11,083 nucleotides of DNA from a bacterium (GTDB lineage Bacteria > Desulfobacterota > GWC2-55-46). This document shows, in pieces, positions 6,918 through 11,083 of the stretch (position 1 is its first letter; the number at the start of each line of letters is the position of its first letter). The notes below the pieces were generated by a model. That model was not told where the DNA came from. It saw nothing but the letters and a program-made list of their open reading frames with translations, and did not search any database. The position numbers and the translations under genes are program-made. The stretch is from positions 1-11,083 of the forward strand of contig DAIDBB010000585.1 of assembly GCA_027310325.1 (NCBI GenBank), written 5' to 3'.

Positions 6918-7574
6918 TTACTCGGCCTTGATAATACCTTTACGTATGGCCATCTTTATCAGGCCTGCCATATCGTTCAGGTTCAACTTTTTCATTATAT
7001 TGTTCCTGTGGCTCTTTACCGTTGATACGGAAATAAAGAGCTTCTCACCGATCTCCTTACTCGTCGCGCCGTCAGCGATGAGGGCAAGCACCTCTTTTTC
7101 CCTGTCGCTCAACGAATCAAGCGGGTCATTGCTCTGGCCTCTTTTGATGACGTCAACAAAGTCATTAAGAAGCCCCTCGGCGACCGATGGACTTGCGTAC
7201 TTTTCGCCCGCCACGACCTTCCTTACCGCGTGCAGCAGTTCTTCAGGCCTGGAATCCTTCAGCACGTACGCCGTAGCTCCGGCCCTGAACGCGTCGATTG
7301 CGTGATGGACGTCGGTATGCATAGACAGTATTACGATCTTTGCCTCAGGCGACCCTTCTGTAATCCGCCTTGTTGCCGTAATGCCGTCGATATCCGGCAT
7401 GGTAATGTCCATTATTATCACGTCCGGTTTTAAAGACGCGACCTTTTCAATCGTCTCCGCTCCGGTCCGGGCCTCTCCGGCAACCGCGAAATCTGACATC
7501 TGCGAAAATATCGCCTTCAGACCGTCCCTCAAAACGGTATGGTCATCAGCGATGAACACTTTTATTTTTTTCAT
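6918..7574 (-). CDS. NarL/FixJ-type response regulator with LuxR HTH
   Basis: This 218-residue two-component transcription regulator has two domains. Residues 3-120 form a receiver with the acidic pair D10-D11, the phosphoacceptor D56 (IIMDITMP), S84 in place of the usual conserved Thr/Ser, and K106 (LKD). Residues 150-215 form a LuxR-type helix-turn-helix, from LSDREKEVLALIADG through SKEIGEKLFISVSTVKSHR (172-190). All phosphorylation residues are present, so it should be functional. The ATG (7574) has ggggatgg just upstream. No histidine kinase is adjacent, so its input is unknown. It lies downstream of ftsH on the same strand but is separated by 125 bases containing a good promoter, so it is probably transcribed alone. 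Confidence 0.93.
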   Translation of the reverse strand: MKKIKVFIADDHTVLRDGLKAIFSQMSDFAVAGEARTGAETIEKVASLKPDVIIMDITMPDIDGITATRRITEGSPEAKIVILSMHTDVHHAIDAFRAGATAYVLKDSRPEELLHAVRKVVAGEKYASPSVAEGLLNDFVDVIKRGQSNDPLDSLSDREKEVLALIADGATSKEIGEKLFISVSTVKSHRNNIMKKLNLNDMAGLIKMAIRKGIIKAE

Positions 7575-7643
7575 TCCATCCCCGGCTTGATAAGGAAGTA
7601 GAGGAACGGCTACCGACCCTTGGCTGCAACAAGCCCTCCCTGA

Positions 7644-7672
7644 ATTATATTTATTCCTTAAGGAAATTGCAA
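7644..7672 (-). promoter_or_regulatory. Sigma-70 promoter for the response regulator
   Basis: On the minus strand, TTGCAA (7667-7672) and a perfect TATAAT (7644-7649) are separated by 17 bases. The predicted leader to the ATG at 7574 is about 60 bases. A 12-base palindrome ttccttaaggaa (7654-7665) lies within the spacer and could be an operator. Confidence 0.6.
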
Positions 7673-7699
7673 GCGAAGGCCTGCTTCCTGAAAAGGCTC

Positions 7700-9610
7700 T
7701 CAGTTGGCCTCATGTTTCCTCGCGCCGCTTTCGCTTTCTTTGATTATGCGCTCAACGTCCTCCCTGTTGAGGGTCTCGTCCTTGAGAAGGGCCTGGGCAA
7801 GGCTTTCGAGGGTGCTCCTGTTGTTGTTCAACAGCTCATCGGCTTTCGATTCCGCTTCCACTATGAGGTTCCGTATCTCCTGGTCCATGATCCACGCCAT
7901 GTCTTCGCTGTACCGTTTCGGCATCGCGAGTTCCCTTCCCAGGAACGGATGCTCCTCACCCCTCCCGAGGCTTACGGGCCCGACCTTCTCGCTCATCCCC
8001 CACTGGGCGACCATCTTCTCGGCCAACGAGGTCGCGTTCTTAAGGTCTTCCTGGGCGCCGCTGCTAACGTCTTTAAAAACGAGCTTTTCTGAGGCCCTTC
8101 CGGCAAGGGCCACGCTCAGTTTGTTTACCAGGTATTTTTTCGGATAATAGTGCCTGTCCTCCTCGGGCAGGAACTGAGTAACTCCCATGGATATCCCCCT
8201 CGGGATTATGCTCACCTTGTGGATCGGGTCCGTGTACGGGAGCTTGAAGGATACCAGCGCGTGCCCCGCCTCGTGGTAGGCCGTGATCTTCCTCTCCTCG
8301 GCGCTGAACGACTCCTCCCTTTTGGTGCCCATCAGTATCTTATCGAGCGCGTCTTCAAAGTCTTTCTTGTAGATCCTGTCCTTCCCGTCCCTTGCGGCCT
8401 GAAGGGCCGCCTCGTTAACCAGGTTTTCGAGGTCAGCGCCCGTCATTCCCGGCGTACCCTTGGCTATATCGTCGAGATTTACTTCGCTTGCGACCTTTTT
8501 ATTCCTAAGATGGACCGTAAGGATCGCCAGGCGGTCCTTTCTGCCTGGCCTGTCGATGATGATATGCCTGTCAAAACGGCCAGGACGGAGGAGCGCCGGA
8601 TCAAGGACATCGGGCCTGTTGGTGGCCGAAATGACTATTATCTCTTCATGTGGCTCAAAGCCATCCATCTCGCTAAGTAGCTGATTTAACGTCTGCTCCC
8701 TCTCGTCATGGCCGCCGCCGAGACCCGTGCCCCTGGTGCGCCCTATCGAGTCTATCTCATCTATGAAGATTATACTCGGCTTCATGTCGCGGGCCCTTTT
8801 AAAGAGGTCCCTTACGCGCGAGGCCCCTACCCCTACGAACATCTCTATGAATTCGGAGGCGGAGATGCTAAAAAACGGCACGCCCGCCTCCCCTGCCGTT
8901 GCCCTGGCAAGGAGGGTCTTGCCGGTACCCGGAGGGCCTATTAAAAGTATCCCCTTCGGGATCTTCGCGCCAAGCCTTGAGAACCTTGACGGGTCCTTCA
9001 TGAACTCGACCGTCTCCTCTAGCTCCTTCTTGGGGTACTCCATGCCAGCGACGTCCTTAAACGATATGCTCGGTTTTTTCGCGTCGAAGAGCTTCGCCTT
9101 GCTCTGGCCGAAACTGAAGAGTCCGCCCCCGGCTCCTCCCTGGATACTCTGCATCCTCCTCATAAGGAGGACCCATACCCCTATTATTATTACCCACGGG
9201 AGTACCGCGAGGGCTATCTGCCAGAAGGCCGACGACTCCTCCGGCTCCACGTCCACGGCCACGTTTTTCGATTCAAACTGGGCTATTAGATCGCTTCCCT
9301 GGAAGGAAGGAAGGAAGGTCCTGAAGTTTTTTACGTCCCGGGGCCTGATGTCGTTAACGGGCTTAAGGGATACGCTTTTTATAAACTCTCCGTCGAGCGC
9401 AAGGCCCCTTATGGTGACCGATTTTACGTTATTGGCCTTGAGCTCGGCGCTGAACTGCGTATAGGTTATCTTATAGCGCTGTATCGCCTCGTTGGTCTTG
9501 AAGATTTCCCCAAAAAAATAGACGAAAGCCAGAATTATTAAAAGCGCTAAAACGACCTTCCAAACCGGATTTTTATAGACTGAGCTATCAATACCCTTGT
9601 CATCGGCCAT
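7700..9610 (-). CDS. ftsH: ATP-dependent membrane zinc metalloprotease FtsH
   Basis: This 636-residue inner-membrane AAA+ protease degrades membrane and short-lived cytosolic proteins as a hexamer. The first transmembrane helix is at about 16-34, a periplasmic domain follows to about 127, and the second helix is at about 130-150. The AAA module has Walker A GPPGTGKT (225-232), the pore motif MFVG (257-260), Walker B IIFIDEID (280-287) and the arginine-finger region RPGRFDR (342-348). The protease domain has the zinc site HEAGH (446-450), with D522 in GAQEDLKNAT as likely third ligand. Length and order match the family, and all catalytic residues are intact. The ATG at 9610 is right by homology of the first helix, but no Shine-Dalgarno precedes it. 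It lies 106 bases downstream of the Rmd1-like gene on the same strand. Confidence 0.97.
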   Translation of the reverse strand: MADDKGIDSSVYKNPVWKVVLALLIILAFVYFFGEIFKTNEAIQRYKITYTQFSAELKANNVKSVTIRGLALDGEFIKSVSLKPVNDIRPRDVKNFRTFLPSFQGSDLIAQFESKNVAVDVEPEESSAFWQIALAVLPWVIIIGVWVLLMRRMQSIQGGAGGGLFSFGQSKAKLFDAKKPSISFKDVAGMEYPKKELEETVEFMKDPSRFSRLGAKIPKGILLIGPPGTGKTLLARATAGEAGVPFFSISASEFIEMFVGVGASRVRDLFKRARDMKPSIIFIDEIDSIGRTRGTGLGGGHDEREQTLNQLLSEMDGFEPHEEIIVISATNRPDVLDPALLRPGRFDRHIIIDRPGRKDRLAILTVHLRNKKVASEVNLDDIAKGTPGMTGADLENLVNEAALQAARDGKDRIYKKDFEDALDKILMGTKREESFSAEERKITAYHEAGHALVSFKLPYTDPIHKVSIIPRGISMGVTQFLPEEDRHYYPKKYLVNKLSVALAGRASEKLVFKDVSSGAQEDLKNATSLAEKMVAQWGMSEKVGPVSLGRGEEHPFLGRELAMPKRYSEDMAWIMDQEIRNLIVEAESKADELLNNNRSTLESLAQALLKDETLNREDVERIIKESESGARKHEAN

Positions 9611-9619
9611 ATTTTAAAG

Positions 9620-9646
9620 TTTATATGAATTCCCCTGAAAAATCAA
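9620..9646 (-). promoter_or_regulatory. Candidate promoter close to the ftsH start
   Basis: On the minus strand TTGATT (9641-9646) is followed after 15 bases by TATAAA (9620-9625), whose end is only 9 bases from the ftsH ATG. Transcription from it would produce an almost leaderless mRNA, in keeping with the missing Shine-Dalgarno. The short spacer makes this uncertain. Confidence 0.35.
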
Positions 9647-9716
9647 GCTGGACGCCGACCTTCGGTCCGTTTCAAGGGGGTTTATTGGGGAGGAGGACGC
9701 TGGAAGGCTGGGTCGT

Positions 9717-10841
9717 CTACTTGCCAACGACTATCAGGACCATCTCTATGATAATCAATATGAAGATGCCGAGCTCCACCGCGTACTCCCTTTTCGCGGA
9801 TATCTCGTCGTGGAGCATCTTGTAGGCGTTCATCACGATCTCGAGCTTTTCGCGGGTGCCCGTTTCCCAGTCCCTGCTCCTGAGTAGCGACATGAACGCC
9901 CTGTATATCTTAGCGTAGTATATGTCTTCCGTGACCTTTAGCGAGTTATTTACCTTTTCAGTGACCTCAGTGATGTCGCTTATCGTGCGCGTGATCTTTT
10001 TAAGGAGCCTTTCATACTTCCGGAGACTGAAAAAGGAGACGCGCCTGCCCGAAAGCTCGGCGTATATCGACTTAAGTTCCTTGTCTATTACATGGTCATA
10101 ATACCGTAGTTCGACGTACTGCGCGTTGGCGAATTCGAGTATGTCCGGAAGATCCAGGCTTCCGGTCGGCTCTATGACAAAGGCGTTGTCGATATTTATG
10201 ATTATGAAATCGTCCGGATAATAGCTGAAGCCGTGCCTCAGAGTCTCTTTTCTGGTGAAGTTGCTGAGTTCATTGCTCTCGTAAAGAAGGAGCCTCGCAG
10301 GGTCGTAGGAGGCCAAAAGATCCGGGGCCCTGACCCCGTCCTTAAGCTCCTCCACGTAAATAATCATGTAATCTTCTATGAAATCCTCTTTTATCTCAGG
10401 GCTCACCACGGCCTTCCCGAGGCTTTCCATGAGGCCCTTAATATATTCGCGCGCCTGGACCTCTATCGATTTATCGATATCGAGCTCCTTTGTCACCATC
10501 TCGAGATCTGAAAAGGGCGTACCGGACGGCACGGGCAGGTCGAACGCCACGGAAAGTACCCCGAAGTCATACGCCCGGGCCACGACGTTGACCTTCAGGG
10601 ACTGGTTGAAAAGGACCTTGTTGAAAGGCGGGAGCTCAAAGGAAATGGGGGGGTTGGCAAACTCGAGGGCCTTCATGTACGGATATTTCGAGAACTTGAG
10701 CCTTTTTGCGCCCTCCTTGTCCATCTTTTCGATAGCCGAAAGGTCGATCTCGGAGGCGACGTCAAAGAGCCTGTAGATGATTATCCTGCCTTTATTGATA
10801 TAAAAAGTCTTCAAGCCGTTCTCCGTACCTGTGGGTTTCAT
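9717..10841 (-). CDS. Tail-anchored Rmd1/YagE (DUF155)-like protein
   Basis: This 374-residue protein of unknown biochemical function has a mostly soluble body and one hydrophobic helix at the very C-terminus (about 355-372, ending VVGK), so it is predicted to be tail-anchored. The layout resembles the Rmd1/YagE (DUF155, COG1723) family: a strand with AYDFGVLSVAF (90-100), later DDFIIINIDNAFVIE (210-224), LEFANAQYVELRYYDHVID (235-253), a charged helical and probably coiled-coil stretch (about 270-350), and an end helix rich in Ile/Leu containing Glu. Eukaryotic relatives (yeast Rmd1, mitochondrial RMND1) are poorly understood. The ATG at 10841 has gagggg 4 bases upstream. It lies after the rpsI terminator and before ftsH on the same strand. 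I recognise the family from overall pattern rather than a catalytic motif. Confidence 0.6.
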   Translation of the reverse strand: MKPTGTENGLKTFYINKGRIIIYRLFDVASEIDLSAIEKMDKEGAKRLKFSKYPYMKALEFANPPISFELPPFNKVLFNQSLKVNVVARAYDFGVLSVAFDLPVPSGTPFSDLEMVTKELDIDKSIEVQAREYIKGLMESLGKAVVSPEIKEDFIEDYMIIYVEELKDGVRAPDLLASYDPARLLLYESNELSNFTRKETLRHGFSYYPDDFIIINIDNAFVIEPTGSLDLPDILEFANAQYVELRYYDHVIDKELKSIYAELSGRRVSFFSLRKYERLLKKITRTISDITEVTEKVNNSLKVTEDIYYAKIYRAFMSLLRSRDWETGTREKLEIVMNAYKMLHDEISAKREYAVELGIFILIIIEMVLIVVGK

Positions 10842-10883
10842 TCGCCCCTCATGGGATTACCAGGGCGCCGTATTTAGATGAAT

Positions 10884-10917
10884 AAAAAAAGGGGGACAGC
10901 CCTAAGGCCTCCCCCTT
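10884..10917 (-). terminator. Rho-independent terminator after rpsI
   Basis: On the minus strand a stem (aagggggа-type arm at 10910-10917 pairing with tccccc at 10891-10896, with an inner GCC/GGC pairing) is followed by seven U residues (complement of 10884-10890). It begins 22 bases after the rpsI stop and separates it from the Rmd1-like gene. Confidence 0.85.
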
Positions 10918-10939
10918 CGCAAGGAACATAACCAGGATA

Positions 10940-11083
10940 TTACCTCTTGGAGAACTGGAATCTCTTCCTGGCCCCCTTCTGGCCGTATTTCTTCCTTTCC
11001 TTCATCCTGGGGTCTCTTGTGAGAAAGCCCGCCTTCTTCAAAACGCCGCGTAACGCCGCGTCGGAGTTTACAAGGGCCCTGGC
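10940..11083 (-). CDS. rpsI: 30S ribosomal protein S9, C-terminal part
   Basis: The last 47 codons of S9 are present; the rest runs off the window edge at 11083. The reading ARALVNSDAALRGVL, KKAGFLTRDPRMKERKKYG and the basic end FQFSKR are diagnostic of the S9 C-terminus, whose terminal Lys-Arg tail reaches the ribosomal P site and contacts tRNA. S9 is normally encoded directly after rplM (L13), which would lie beyond the window. It is closed by a terminator 22 bases downstream. Partial only because of the window boundary. Confidence 0.97.
   Translation of the reverse strand, partial: ARALVNSDAALRGVLKKAGFLTRDPRMKERKKYGQKGARKRFQFSKR

Noticed and set aside
8727..9464. 245-codon plus-strand open frame
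   Set aside because: It lies wholly antisense to the conserved AAA domain of ftsH and has no family resemblance.
9670..9676. CTTGAAA on the minus strand as a heat-shock sigma-32 -35 box for ftsH
   Set aside because: No CCCCAT-like -10 is found 13 to 15 bases downstream, so the match alone is not enough.

Overview
The window looks like a chromosomal segment of a Gram-negative bacterium of moderately high GC that I cannot place to genus. Three things point to a Gram-negative cell with an exopolysaccharide envelope: a PEP-CTERM (exosortase substrate) protein, a polyprenyl-phosphate-sugar glycosyltransferase cluster, and a periplasm-facing FtsH. Frequent ATA (Ile) and AGG (Arg) codons and the mix of families would suit a deltaproteobacterium-like or Nitrospirota-like lineage, but that is a guess. 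I see no CRISPR array, intact transposase, integrase or recognisable defence system.

Layout. 1-157: a pair of inverted REP-like palindromes (REPIN-like), then a strong Shine-Dalgarno. 158-778 (+): PEP-CTERM secreted protein, closed by a clean terminator (805-837). 838-1549: a non-coding stretch holding a 12-bp hairpin, a partial duplication of a tRNA 3' end interrupted by a GC-rich element with inverted ends, and an intact tRNA-Pro(CGG) on the minus strand. 1550-5354 (+): a glycosyltransferase operon of a GT87/DUF2029 membrane protein, a broken GT2 N-terminal remnant, an intact Dpm1-like GT2 and a GT39/ArnT-like membrane transferase. 5465-6340 (+): redox chaperone Hsp33 (hslO). 6341-6917: no intact gene, but a possible helix-hairpin-helix gene remnant and a cluster of strong hairpins. 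6918-11083 (all minus): a NarL/LuxR-type response regulator with its own good promoter, the AAA+ protease FtsH, a tail-anchored Rmd1/YagE (DUF155)-like protein, a terminator, and the 3' end of rpsI (ribosomal protein S9).

How the genes may work together. In the glycosyltransferase operon, the GT2 would charge polyprenyl phosphate with a sugar on the cytoplasmic face, and the two GT-C-fold membrane proteins would use that lipid-linked sugar on the outer face of the inner membrane. Acceptor and sugar are unknown. Hsp33 and FtsH are both protein quality-control factors but lie on opposite strands with separate promoters. The response regulator has no kinase beside it. No new multi-gene system is convincingly visible. 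The least explained parts are the tRNA-derived element (1042-1220), the hairpin cluster (6573-6690) and the REPIN-like pair.
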